The notes under the pieces: generated by a model
The model's database searches: none
What the model was told of the DNA's origin: nothing
The model's input: the letters and a program-made list of their open reading frames with translations, nothing else
Source of the DNA: Anaerolineae bacterium
GTDB taxonomy: Bacteria; Chloroflexota; Anaerolineae; Aggregatilineales; UBA3940
Assembly: GCA_016926255.1 (NCBI GenBank)
Contig: JAFGOY010000005.1
Location: 62,001 to 126,000 of the forward strand
Length of the DNA stretch: 64,000 bases
Direction of reading: 5' to 3'
In this document: positions 24,778 through 33,150 of the stretch, piece by piece
How the letters are laid out: every line of letters begins with the position of its first letter
Numbering within the stretch: position 1 is the stretch's first letter
Translations under genes and position numbers: made by a program

Positions 24778-26197
24778 GCAGTTTCCCCACCACTTTCCCG
24801 ACAACCTTCTTTGAAGAAGTCACCGCGATCCGTCGCCCGGTTGATTTCATCGCCTGCCGCACCAGCAGGATCGCGCCGCCCGCCGCCAGGATCGCCAGCA
24901 GCGGCTCGACCGGTGCCCTGAATCGTGCGTTCGAGGCCAGCCCCGGCAGGTAGAGCAGCAGCGCGGGGATCAGCCCCAGCAGCACCACTTCGAACCAGCG
25001 CCGCCGGGTCAGCATCACGACGAAACCAACCACGCTCCCCACGATCAGGATCGCGATCGCTAGCACCATCAGCACCTCGACGATCAATAGCAGACCGCCC
25101 TGTCCGATTACCGCCCGCCACACCGCCCGGAAGCTGCCCTCGCGGAAAATCTCGATCACATCCGCCGAGTCGTCTGCCGTGCCGACCAGCATCAGCAGGC
25201 GGCTGAAACCGGGCCGCAGCCCGTTCAGCGCGTCGACCCCGTTATACCACACAAACGCTGCCGGGTGTTCGACGATTACACGCCGCGCGACCGTCCCTTC
25301 GGCGCTGCTCGGCCAGTCATCACCGGTTGGTGGAAGCGCCTCGACCTGATCGTAGAGCATCGCTCGCGCCTCGTCGAGCGGGATGCCCAGCCGGTGCGCT
25401 TCGCTGCTGGCGACATTGTAATACAGCAAATTCGAATCGCTCACCGAGGCCAGCGAGAACCGGCCAGACAGCGTGGCGTTGCGTCCCATCCACGCCCCGA
25501 CCGGCAGCGCGAAGGCGATCAGCAGCGCGAGGATGTGCGGCAGCGCCCGGCGAATCGGGCGTTTCGCCAGGGGCAGGATCGCCCACAGCGCGATCATCGG
25601 CAGCCCGATCGGGCGGACAAGTGTGGCGATCCCCAGCACCAGCCCGGCAGCAGCGCTCAGGAGCCAACGGTCGCGTTCGAGCGAATCGATCAGCAGCCAC
25701 CCCGCCCCGACCAGCAGCGCGGCGAATACCGTCTCGGCATAGATCGCCCCGGTCATCAAAATGGTGATCGGCATCACCGCGAGCAGCGCCCCCGCCCACA
25801 GCCCGATCTGCTCGTCGAACAGGCGATGGGCAAGTTGAATGGTGCCCCACACGGTCAGCACGCTCAGGATCACCTGGCCGATGACCACCGGCAGCAGCGG
25901 TCGCTCACCGAAGATCAGCACAAAGGGCAGGAGGAAAGCCGGGTAGCCCGGCGTGCGGAAAACTTCCGGCGTGTAGGGCGGATCGCTCTCGCGGGAGAAC
26001 ACGCCCTCATCGATCAGGTTGTTCGCCAGCGCGAGATACTGCTCGGCATCCGATCCGGTGACCGCCCGCTCCGGTTCATGGGCAATCGCCAATACAACCG
26101 GGAGACGCAGTACAAGCGCGAGGATCAGTACAATCCACAACCCGTGTTGAAAAGATCGCTCATTGTTTAATGGAGAAAAGAACCGCTTGAGAGTCAT
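24752..26197 (-). CDS. ArnT/PMT-type membrane glycosyltransferase A
   Basis: A 481-residue paralogue of the gene that it overlaps. After the first helix comes TGSDAEQYLALANNLI and then PEVFRTPGYPAFLLPF, a pattern common in ArnT-like/PMT-like enzymes. About 11 hydrophobic segments are present and the C-terminus is a short Lys-rich tail (KKVVGKVVGKLHGKPGSKK). The two glycosyltransferases likely act together or as a heterodimer. Upstream, 141 bp with a hairpin separate it from the phosphodiesterase gene on the same strand. Confidence 0.78.
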   Translation of the reverse strand: MTLKRFFSPLNNERSFQHGLWIVLILALVLRLPVVLAIAHEPERAVTGSDAEQYLALANNLIDEGVFSRESDPPYTPEVFRTPGYPAFLLPFVLIFGERPLLPVVIGQVILSVLTVWGTIQLAHRLFDEQIGLWAGALLAVMPITILMTGAIYAETVFAALLVGAGWLLIDSLERDRWLLSAAAGLVLGIATLVRPIGLPMIALWAILPLAKRPIRRALPHILALLIAFALPVGAWMGRNATLSGRFSLASVSDSNLLYYNVASSEAHRLGIPLDEARAMLYDQVEALPPTGDDWPSSAEGTVARRVIVEHPAAFVWYNGVDALNGLRPGFSRLLMLVGTADDSADVIEIFREGSFRAVWRAVIGQGGLLLIVEVLMVLAIAILIVGSVVGFVVMLTRRRWFEVVLLGLIPALLLYLPGLASNARFRAPVEPLLAILAAGGAILLVRQAMKSTGRRIAVTSSKKVVGKVVGKLHGKPGSKK

Positions 26198-26261
26198 CTA
26201 TTCTTCAACTCCGCAGCAAAGATCGGGGGATAAGCACAATCGACACATTCCAGGATATGAA

Positions 26262-26284
26262 GTCCCCCCTTGCTAAGGGGGGAC
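26262..26284. terminator. Perfect 10-bp GC-rich hairpin
   Basis: GTCCCCCCTT, loop GCT, AAGGGGGGAC. It lies after the phosphodiesterase gene (minus strand) and before glycosyltransferase A. No clear T-run on the minus strand, so it may be a repeat-derived element; the flanking text CAGGTCTGAACATAGTGAAGACC looks like part of a longer mobile or dispersed repeat. Confidence 0.45.
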
Positions 26285-26338
26285 AGGTCTGAACATAGTG
26301 AAGACCAGGGGGGTGATCGTCGCTAACGGATCACCAGC

Positions 26339-27781
26339 CTAATCACCGAGCAACCGACCACCCTGCATATCGGAGGGCACTTTGACGCCCATCAGGTCGA
26401 GGATCGTCGGTGCGACGTCCATCAACTGCCGCCCCATGATCTCCCGGCCACCTCCCGACTGGCGCGGATCGTAGAGGATAAACATCCCGTTCGCCGCGTG
26501 ATTGCAGTCATCGGGGCCAGTGTCGTTCTCGAAGGTGTGGATTCCTCCGTGCCCGAAGCTCCCCACCGAACGCCAGTTCAGGTTGCCCCAGTAGACGATC
26601 AGATCGGGCGGCACATTGCGCACCTTGTGGTAGATATCCTGCGCCTTGAAAGCCACCGTCCCGATGTCATTGCCGTTCTCGTCGGGAATCGCCTTGAACT
26701 GTTCGATCAACTCGTCGCGGACTTTCTCGTAGTCCTCGCGGGCGATGGTGCCCTGCGGCTCGCGTCCCTTGACGTTCAGGAAGACGCGGCCATAATACCC
26801 GCCCGATCCCCAGGCTTTGGTATTTTCCCAGTCGACCTCGACCTTGGTGAAGGGGGTGAGCATCCGCTTGCCGTTCTCGTCGAACACATCCTGGGGCGGG
26901 TCTTCCTTCAACGCCAGATAGCCGTTTCGCCACAGCCACTCGTTGATGCAGATGCCGCCGTCCATCTTCTTGCCGCCGTGATCGGAAACCACCAGTACGA
27001 CGGTGTTGTCGTCGATCCGGTCGAGCATCATTGCCATCTGCGCATCGATCAGCTTGTAGTAGTCGCGGATCGTGTTCTCGTACTTGTTACCGGCCTCATA
27101 GCGACGGTGTCCGGGGTCCATATATGACCACATCCCGTGATGCAGCCGGTCGACGCCCATCTCGACCCACATGAAGTAATCCCAGGGATCGCTTTCCATC
27201 AGGTGATTGAGCACCTTGAAGCGCATCTCGGTCATGTCCCAGATTTGCTGGAGGAGCCAGTCTTTATCCGGGGTGCGGAAGTTTGCCACGTCGACCTGGT
27301 AATCAGGGGCCAGCTTGAGGACTTCATCGACCAGCGCATCAGGATAGGTCAGCCCGCTGTGGACGGTCGGCGTCAGAAAGCTGGCGACCACCCTGCCGTT
27401 CACCGGCATGACCGGGAAGGTCTGCGGTACGCCGATCAGCGTCACCTGTTTGCCCGCCTCGCTCAAAACATCCCAGACACGCGGCTCTTTGACGTATTCG
27501 CCGGTCGCAATGAACATATTGTCGTAGCTGTAATCGCGCCGGTTGCGGAAGCCATAAATTCCCAGCGTGCCGGGGTCTTTGCTCGACATCATGCACGACC
27601 ATGCCGGGACGGTGATCGCCGGGATGCACGATTCCAGGTTGCCGTAAACTCCCTGCTCGTACAGGCGGCGGAAGGTCGGCAGCTCGTCCCGGTAAATGTC
27701 GAATACCAGTTCGGGCGCGGCGCAGTCCAGCCCGATCACCATTACCTTGCGATCACTTTTACGGCGAAGAAAGTTAAACAC
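26339..27781 (-). CDS. Alkaline-phosphatase-superfamily phosphodiesterase/nucleotide pyrophosphatase
   Basis: The 480-residue protein belongs to the type I phosphodiesterase group. A metal-binding Asp is in IGLDCAAPEL, the nucleophile Thr in AITVPAWSCMMSS, and later metal ligands in DRLHHGMW, VSDHGGKKM and GGIHTF. There is no signal peptide, so it is cytoplasmic or works at the inner face. It is often named sulfatase or phosphodiesterase in genomes; the substrate cannot be told. It is on the same strand as, and 188 bp after, sat, from which a terminator separates it. Confidence 0.87.
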   Translation of the reverse strand: MFNFLRRKSDRKVMVIGLDCAAPELVFDIYRDELPTFRRLYEQGVYGNLESCIPAITVPAWSCMMSSKDPGTLGIYGFRNRRDYSYDNMFIATGEYVKEPRVWDVLSEAGKQVTLIGVPQTFPVMPVNGRVVASFLTPTVHSGLTYPDALVDEVLKLAPDYQVDVANFRTPDKDWLLQQIWDMTEMRFKVLNHLMESDPWDYFMWVEMGVDRLHHGMWSYMDPGHRRYEAGNKYENTIRDYYKLIDAQMAMMLDRIDDNTVVLVVSDHGGKKMDGGICINEWLWRNGYLALKEDPPQDVFDENGKRMLTPFTKVEVDWENTKAWGSGGYYGRVFLNVKGREPQGTIAREDYEKVRDELIEQFKAIPDENGNDIGTVAFKAQDIYHKVRNVPPDLIVYWGNLNWRSVGSFGHGGIHTFENDTGPDDCNHAANGMFILYDPRQSGGGREIMGRQLMDVAPTILDLMGVKVPSDMQGGRLLGD

Positions 27782-27910
27782 GGAATTTTCTCCATTAACT
27801 CTGCATATGGCAGAAAAAATATCTTATCGAGAACGCCATTGTGGTCAGCACCCGAATCTTACCATCGAACCGTCAGCCTCTACCACAATTCCCCGGTCTG
27901 GGGCACTAAG

Positions 27911-27941
27911 AAAAAGCGGGGCAGGTCTGAACCTGTCCCGC
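27911..27941 (-). terminator. Rho-independent terminator of sat
   Basis: On the minus strand an 11-bp stem (27941-27931 with 27926-27916, one G-U) with a 4-nt loop is followed by TTTTT. It is 28 bp past the sat stop. Confidence 0.85.
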
Positions 27942-27969
27942 TGAAAAGTCCATCCAATATGAGAAAGAC

Positions 27970-29190
27970 CTACTCTTTCTCTTCTTTTTGCTTCTTGACA
28001 CCCTCGACCAGCACCTTGCTGACCTCTGGACGGGTGAACTCTTCAGGAAGCATCTCGCCGTTCGCCAGCTTTTCGCGAACCTGTGTCCCGGAAAGGAAGA
28101 CCCATTCTTCGCGGTCGTGCGGGCAGGTCTTGGCCGTGACGACCATCTGGCACTTCTTGCAGAAGAAAGCATGCTCGAACATCAGCGGGGTGATGTCGAT
28201 CAGGTGCCTGTCGAACTCGTCGAAGATCAACTGGGCGTCGTAGGTGCCGTAGTAGCCGCCGACCCCGGCATGATCGCGCCCCACGATGAAGTGGGTACAG
28301 CCGTAGTTCTTGCGGGCAATCGCGTGGAAGATCGCCTCGCGCGGCCCGGCGTAGCGCATCGCTGCCGGGAACACCCCCAGCATCACCCGGTCGGCGGGAT
28401 AATAGTCGCGGAGAATGGCTTCATAGGACTGGATGCGAACATCGGCAGGGATGTCGTCGGCTTTTGTTTCACCCACCAGCGGATGAACCAGCAGCCCGTC
28501 GACGATCTCCAGCGCGGTCTTCTGGATGTACTCGTGCGCCCGGTGGATCGGGTTGCGCGTCTGGAAGGCGACGATCCGCCGCCAGCCGTTCTGTGCAAAC
28601 ATGCGGCGTGTTTGCGCCGGGGTGTGACGCAGTTCAGGGAACTCCGTCTTTGCCGCGTTAGGCAGATCGAACACCCAGATGTCGCCGCCAAGCAGCACAT
28701 CGCCCTGCTTGTAGACGTTCGCCACGCCGGGGTGTGCGTCCTCGGTTGTCTTGTAGACCTTCTCTGCCTCGACTTCCTTGTCGTAGCCATACTTCTCAGA
28801 GACTTCGAGCACGCCCATCAGGTGCGTACCGTCGCCGTCCGGTTCGGCCAGCGCCACCGTCTGCCCGACCTCGATCTTGTCCGCCGTCGCCTCGTCAACT
28901 GCCAGCGTCACCGGGATCGTCCAGGGAAGGCCGTTGGTCAGGTGCATATTGTCGACCACACTCTTGTAATCAGCCTGCCCCATGAAACCGGTCAACGGGC
29001 TGAGCGCACCGACCGCGATCAGCTCCAGGTCGGAGATATTCATCGGCGAGAGCACGACCCTGGCCAGACTCTGGGCCATTTCACGGGTCGACTGTGCCAT
29101 ATCACCGCGCAGCAGCCGGTTGATCAGTGTGCCGCCGTGCGGGGCAATCGAGCCTACATAGTCTGTATTGTTTTGATTTGCTTCACTCAA
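27970..29190 (-). CDS. sat: Sulfate adenylyltransferase (ATP sulfurylase)
   Basis: Makes adenosine 5'-phosphosulfate from ATP and sulfate, the first step of sulfate reduction or assimilation. The signature QTRNPIHRAHEY and the second nucleotide motif GRDHAGVGGYYG are intact, and a zinc-type group (CKKC...C-P-H) lies in the C-terminal third, as in homo-oligomeric bacterial and archaeal Sat. The 406-residue length matches the single-domain enzyme without an APS-kinase fusion. No APS reductase or APS kinase is in the window. It is a single gene with its own terminator, about 20 kb from the cysteine operon, so assimilation is the likelier role, but this is inference. Confidence 0.95.
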   Translation of the reverse strand: MSEANQNNTDYVGSIAPHGGTLINRLLRGDMAQSTREMAQSLARVVLSPMNISDLELIAVGALSPLTGFMGQADYKSVVDNMHLTNGLPWTIPVTLAVDEATADKIEVGQTVALAEPDGDGTHLMGVLEVSEKYGYDKEVEAEKVYKTTEDAHPGVANVYKQGDVLLGGDIWVFDLPNAAKTEFPELRHTPAQTRRMFAQNGWRRIVAFQTRNPIHRAHEYIQKTALEIVDGLLVHPLVGETKADDIPADVRIQSYEAILRDYYPADRVMLGVFPAAMRYAGPREAIFHAIARKNYGCTHFIVGRDHAGVGGYYGTYDAQLIFDEFDRHLIDITPLMFEHAFFCKKCQMVVTAKTCPHDREEWVFLSGTQVREKLANGEMLPEEFTRPEVSKVLVEGVKKQKEEKE

Positions 29191-29304
29191 GGGAAATAAC
29201 CTCTGTCAATTTAGTTGTCAATTAACCATCGAAATGACGCAGAGCGAACCCGGCATCACCGGGTTACCCATTCTTACTTGCAGATCATTCCAAATGCCCG
29301 GCAA

Positions 29305-29313
29305 GTGTATCAC
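29305..29313 (-). promoter_or_regulatory. Possible sat promoter (extended -10)
   Basis: On the minus strand TGATACACT forms an extended -10, about 115 bp upstream of the sat ATG. The -35 is poor. Confidence 0.35.
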
Positions 29314-29468
29314 AAAGTACGCGGGCTGGCTAAGATCAATCCGCAGAAAATTTCGCCGCGTTGTCATTACCTGAAAGCCGGATGAAGCTGGTTCCTACAG
29401 CATATTTTCCAGCTCAATCCATCGTTTCACAACTGTAACATCCCCCGCCCTCCTTCAGGTTTTGTTTG

Positions 29469-29477
29469 TGGTATAAT
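29469..29477 (+). promoter_or_regulatory. Extended -10 promoter of the array leader
   Basis: TGGTATAAT combines TGN with a consensus -10. Transcription from here would include the folded element at 29555-29640 in a leader of about 300 nt. Confidence 0.5.
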
Positions 29478-29554
29478 TTGCCATAACTCCCCAATAAAGT
29501 AGTATTGGTGCTGATTGTCATTAAGATGCAATTATTCATTACTTATCCAGGCAG

Positions 29555-29640
29555 CAAACCGGTACGACTTTCGATAGAACAGGCTTCGGAGCAGCAGGCA
29601 AAAATCCGAAGCCGATGAAGGACATACGAAAGTATGACCA
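29555..29640 (+). ncRNA. Candidate structured leader RNA with two exclusive folds
   Basis: A perfect 9-bp stem GGCTTCGGA (29582-29590) / TCCGAAGCC (29605-29613) with a 14-nt loop is followed by a CATAC-GAAA-GTATG hairpin (29623-29636). ACTTTCG (29567-29573) is also complementary to CGAAAGT (29627-29633), and GGT (29561) to ACC (29637), so a long-range stem around the first hairpin would compete with the tetraloop hairpin. No known riboswitch was recognised. Confidence 0.5.
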
Positions 29641-29658
29641 CTATGCTTGGAAAAACGA

Positions 29659-29664
29659 TATAAT
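29659..29664 (+). promoter_or_regulatory. Second -10 (TATAAT) near the array
   Basis: Consensus TATAAT 120 bp before the first receiver gene. There is no convincing -35; if used, the transcript would lack the structured leader. Confidence 0.35.
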
Positions 29665-29784
29665 AGTGCCCGTTGGGCCAATCTGGGCTGGCGATCAGCA
29701 CCTATCGACTACTACTTAAACGATTGCCCCCAGGATATTTAAAATGGACGATTGTATCGATACAGAAGCGGTGGAGAATCCGAT

Positions 29785-30369
29785 ATGGCGGAAGGACGAA
29801 TCCTATACATCGAAGACAATTTCGACAACCGCATTCTGATCAAGCGCATTCTTGAGGCTGAAGGATACACGGTTATCGAAGCGGAAAACGGGACCGTTGG
29901 GTTGAAACTGGCGCAGGATAACACCCCAGATTTGATCCTGATGGACATCAACCTGCCCGATCTTGACGGCTACGAATGTACCACCCGTCTCCGCAAAATG
30001 GATGGCTTCGACAGCATTCCCATTCTGGCGCTGACCGCTAATGTCCTTGAAGGTGACCGTCAGAAAGCGCTTGTGTCAGGATGTGACGACTACATTCCCA
30101 AACCCATCGACGTCGACGAACTCCCCAACCAGATCGCCGCACATCTCAAAAACAACAAAAAAACTGGCAGTGAGCCCGTCGCACCGCCTGCCGATGAAAA
30201 AGATAAGGCCGCTCCTGAAAAACCGGCTGTGGCTGCGGAGAATGGTCAGCCGGTCAAAAGCCAGCCGATTCAGAGCCAAATGGTTCAGAACCAACCGGCT
30301 CAGAGTGAGCCGGTTCAGAGCCAACCCGTCAAAAAAGATGATGAGAATGCCTCTAAGAAGGTAGATTGA
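29785..30369 (+). CDS. Receiver-domain protein with Pro/Gln-rich repeat tail
   Basis: Residues 1-122 are a complete CheY-like receiver: Asp54 (LILMDINLPDLDG), Thr in LALTANV and Lys in DYIPKP. The rest (about 125-194) is low complexity, with degenerate five-residue repeats QPVKS-QPIQS-QMVQN-QPAQS-EPVQS and a charged end, probably disordered. No output domain is present. The start ATG at 29785 has GTGGAG 8 nt upstream. It is the first gene of the array that holds the sensors and the giant hybrid kinase, so it may shuttle phosphate between them, as single-domain receivers do. Confidence 0.87.
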   Translation: MAEGRILYIEDNFDNRILIKRILEAEGYTVIEAENGTVGLKLAQDNTPDLILMDINLPDLDGYECTTRLRKMDGFDSIPILALTANVLEGDRQKALVSGCDDYIPKPIDVDELPNQIAAHLKNNKKTGSEPVAPPADEKDKAAPEKPAVAAENGQPVKSQPIQSQMVQNQPAQSEPVQSQPVKKDDENASKKVD

Positions 30370-30505
30370 GGTTGACTCTTCCTTGCTCAGTTTTGCAGTG
30401 GACAGGAAGCAGGCCGGAAAATAACCGGTCGACTACTGTTATGTCATCATTTGTGGCGAGTCAGCAGGCCATTTCGTTCATGAACGTGAATAGGGTTTGA
30501 TAACC

Positions 30506-31240
30506 ATGACACAAAAAGACTCTGAAGTGAACGAGCAGAATAAACCTCACTCCAAAGATCAGCCTGATAAACCTCAGGATATCGTCAAGACATCCCCTGA
30601 AGAATCAAAGGCCGGATCAGATATCGCCACGACGACTCCGGCTGCCAGGACTGAACCTGATATCGCCACGATGACACCGGCTGCCAAGACTGAATCAGAT
30701 ATTGTCAAAGCCCCTCCAATTACACCGGCTGGTTCAGACACTGTCCGCATCCCCAGGGATCAAACCGATCAGAAGAAAGAAGAAGCCCCGGTTGCCGATA
30801 ATGGAAAGGAAAAATCCGGGCCGGATTTCGCTTCCGTCGACCCGTCGGAGGCGCACGTCCTGGTCGTCGAAGACAATGTTCCTAACTTCGTCTTGATTGC
30901 CCGCATGCTGGCCTATATGGGCGTCCAGCGTTGTGAATGGAAGACCTCCGGATGGCAGGTTGTTGAATTTGCTGATACGCTGCCCCGCATCGACCTGATT
31001 TTGATGGATATTCGCCTGCCCTATGAAGACGGGTTCCAGGCATTAGAGAAAGTACGCTCGAATCCCCGCCTGAAGGACACGCTCGTCGTTGCCGTCACCG
31101 CTGAAGCCAGTGTCGAGCAAATGCGGCGTGCTAAGGAGGCCGGTTTCGATGGCTTTTTAGGGAAACCTCTTGACCCTGACCGTTTCCCTGATCAAGTTAG
31201 ACGCGTATTGAGCGGCGAGCCTGTTTGGGAAATACATTGA
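30506..31240 (+). CDS. Receiver-domain protein with disordered N-terminal half
   Basis: The N-terminal 110 residues are Pro/Thr/Lys/Glu-rich and repetitive (SDIATTTPAARTEP, PDIATMTPAAKTES, SDIVKAPPITPAGS) and probably disordered. Residues 115-244 form a complete receiver with Asp168 (LILMDIRLPYEDG), Thr in VAVTAE and Lys in FLGKPL. Disorder precedes the receiver here and follows it in the previous gene, as if the two were related proteins of opposite layout. The ATG at 30506 is preferred over a TTG three codons earlier. It is followed after 80 bp by the first membrane sensor. Confidence 0.85.
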   Translation: MTQKDSEVNEQNKPHSKDQPDKPQDIVKTSPEESKAGSDIATTTPAARTEPDIATMTPAAKTESDIVKAPPITPAGSDTVRIPRDQTDQKKEEAPVADNGKEKSGPDFASVDPSEAHVLVVEDNVPNFVLIARMLAYMGVQRCEWKTSGWQVVEFADTLPRIDLILMDIRLPYEDGFQALEKVRSNPRLKDTLVVAVTAEASVEQMRRAKEAGFDGFLGKPLDPDRFPDQVRRVLSGEPVWEIH

Positions 31241-31320
31241 CAACCGTTCCGTTGGACGTGAACATCTGTTGAATCCCTTTTTCTCGCTCCTGGCTGCTCG
31301 ATACGCGAAGGATGGTTGGA

Positions 31321-33093
31321 ATGCAAAAGCCCTTAACGAGCCGCCCGGATAACACCTCAATTACTGTAACCGAACACAGGTCTATGCTGCTGCGCCAGCT
31401 TGCCCTGGCTCTGGGTGCTGTCCTTGCCTTTCCCGGCCTGATCGCGCTGATAGTCACCCGACAGTCGGTTTTTCTGGCGATACTTGGCCTGATCGGTGCC
31501 GGAATTGTTTTGGTGGGTTCTCTCTGGCTGGCTGTCGCCGGGAAAGACCGGGGCGTCCATCCTGCCGGACGATCTCCCTCTTTCGTTTCCGGCACAGCCT
31601 CCTCGGCGGCTGGCGCCGCGTCAGACACCCTTCCACGTGATATCGACTTCAACGAAAAAGACCCGATGCTGGCTATCACTCGCAGCATCGCCATGTCGAC
31701 CACGCCGGACGAACTCCTTTTGATATTCCGCCGCCTGCTGCCCGAAATCGACCGGATCAGCCTGCTGGCTGTCACTCCCGGCCCGGCCAATGTTTACCCA
31801 AAGCTGAAATCGATCAGTGTCTGGGATCGCGACAATATCGCCCTCAACGCTCAGTACCCATCTGACACGATTCGCTGGTTGGGCGAGCAGCCGGTGATCA
31901 TTTCCAACATCTTTGAACTGGACAGTCAGGCAGAGTCACTGAAAGCGTTCCTGCACAGCACGCTCCAGGCCGCCAGCCTGTTGTCCATCCCCCTACCCGG
32001 TTCCGACGATATAACAGGTTACCTGCTGTTCTCTAACCGGGAGCCGTACACCTATGAAGGCCCGGTCGTTCAGTCGCTGCTGGCGATTGCCCATCATATC
32101 GCCGCGCCGCTCAACTGGTTTATGGAACAGTCCCAATTGCAGCATGAGCTTAACCTGAACAGGGCCAACAACCAGGCCATCCAGTCGATGATCGCGGCTC
32201 AGAATGTTGAAGAAATCTACAACGCGGCCCTGTCAAGCCTTGCCCAGTCCTTGCAGGCCAATCGCGGATCGCTCTATATCGCTGGCCCTGACCCCGCCGA
32301 AACCGCCGAGTATGTGGACACCATCGCCATCTGGGAAGATGGCATTTTGCTCACCAATATTAAAAGAACCCGCTACGACATGAGTGCCGCGCCGGTTCTC
32401 TCCCAGTTTCCACATGCTACCGGAACGATTGTGATCAACGAGGCAGCAGAAGATTCACAATTGTCGCCGGAACAAAAAGAGGAATTAGCCCGCCGGAACG
32501 TGAACTCGCTGATGATCGTGCCGCTCAGTACCGGCTCGGCCTGGTTCGGGGTGATCGTGCTGGAATTGAACCATTCATCCTTCGACGACAGTCAGGCGGA
32601 AGCGTGTCACGATTTTGCCAAAGAGGTGGCACATTTGATCGAAAACCAACTCATGGTCAGCCAGGTTCGGCTGGCGGTCTCGCGTGAACGCAAGCTGCGC
32701 GAGGTCATTGGTCTGATCAATGCGGCTCAAACGATAGACACAATTGTCCATCTCGCCGATACAGAACTGGCCGATATGCTGAATCGTCCCATCGAGTTGA
32801 TCCAGCGCGCGCGCCTGGGTGAACGCGGTCTGCTCAACCCTGCCGAATGGCAGCTCGTTCTCGATGTAGACCGCCAGGCGCAGTTGGCGATTTCAAACCT
32901 GCATCTCGCCGAGCGCACCCGTCGATCCGTCGCCCAGGAACGTCTGGTCAGCCGGATTACAACCGAGCTTCAACGCGCGGCGGAAGTCGACGATGTGCTC
33001 GAAACGACTGTCAGCGCCCTGCGCTCGGTTCTTTCCGACTACGATATCACACTGCACCTGGAGCCTGATGAAGAGGATCAGACAGCCGATTGA
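31321..33093 (+). CDS. Membrane GAF-domain sensor 1 (no transmitter)
   Basis: Two membrane helices near the N-terminus (about 25-75) are followed by a flexible segment and two GAF-like regions (about 110-270 and 275-450), then another degenerate one. The last 50 residues (beginning QERLVSRITTELQ) resemble the first part of a further GAF domain that stops short; the same tail ends the five proteins that follow. No HisKA, ATPase, cyclase or phosphodiesterase motif is present. It is the most divergent member of the array. The ATG at 31321 is chosen because AAGGA lies 8 nt upstream; an ATG three codons earlier overlaps that site. Confidence 0.78.
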   Translation: MQKPLTSRPDNTSITVTEHRSMLLRQLALALGAVLAFPGLIALIVTRQSVFLAILGLIGAGIVLVGSLWLAVAGKDRGVHPAGRSPSFVSGTASSAAGAASDTLPRDIDFNEKDPMLAITRSIAMSTTPDELLLIFRRLLPEIDRISLLAVTPGPANVYPKLKSISVWDRDNIALNAQYPSDTIRWLGEQPVIISNIFELDSQAESLKAFLHSTLQAASLLSIPLPGSDDITGYLLFSNREPYTYEGPVVQSLLAIAHHIAAPLNWFMEQSQLQHELNLNRANNQAIQSMIAAQNVEEIYNAALSSLAQSLQANRGSLYIAGPDPAETAEYVDTIAIWEDGILLTNIKRTRYDMSAAPVLSQFPHATGTIVINEAAEDSQLSPEQKEELARRNVNSLMIVPLSTGSAWFGVIVLELNHSSFDDSQAEACHDFAKEVAHLIENQLMVSQVRLAVSRERKLREVIGLINAAQTIDTIVHLADTELADMLNRPIELIQRARLGERGLLNPAEWQLVLDVDRQAQLAISNLHLAERTRRSVAQERLVSRITTELQRAAEVDDVLETTVSALRSVLSDYDITLHLEPDEEDQTAD

Positions 33094-33150
33094 TCCCTGG
33101 CCCCGGCGATGCTTACCGGGTACGACACTTTAGTTAATCGGAGCACTTAG

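Larger units (their letters stand above)
29191..29784. other. Divergent leader region between sat and the sensor array
   Basis: This 594-bp region has no protein gene. It contains a sat promoter candidate (29305-29313, minus), an extended -10 on the plus strand (29469-29477), a folded RNA candidate (29555-29640), a second -10 (29659-29664) and the ribosome-binding site of the first receiver gene. Confidence 0.65.

Noticed and set aside
22324..29190. Horizontally acquired island for the glycosyltransferase region
   Set aside because: Composition and codon use look the same as in neighbouring genes; there is no integrase, tRNA or direct repeat flank.
27988..29199. 403-codon open frame on the plus strand
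   Set aside because: It is the exact antisense of sat, which has clear ATP-sulfurylase motifs.
29605..29625. Possible fragment of 23S rRNA because of CCGATGAAGGAC
   Set aside because: The match is only 12 bases; the surrounding sequence lacks the other conserved 23S 5' segments. It is better explained by the local hairpins.
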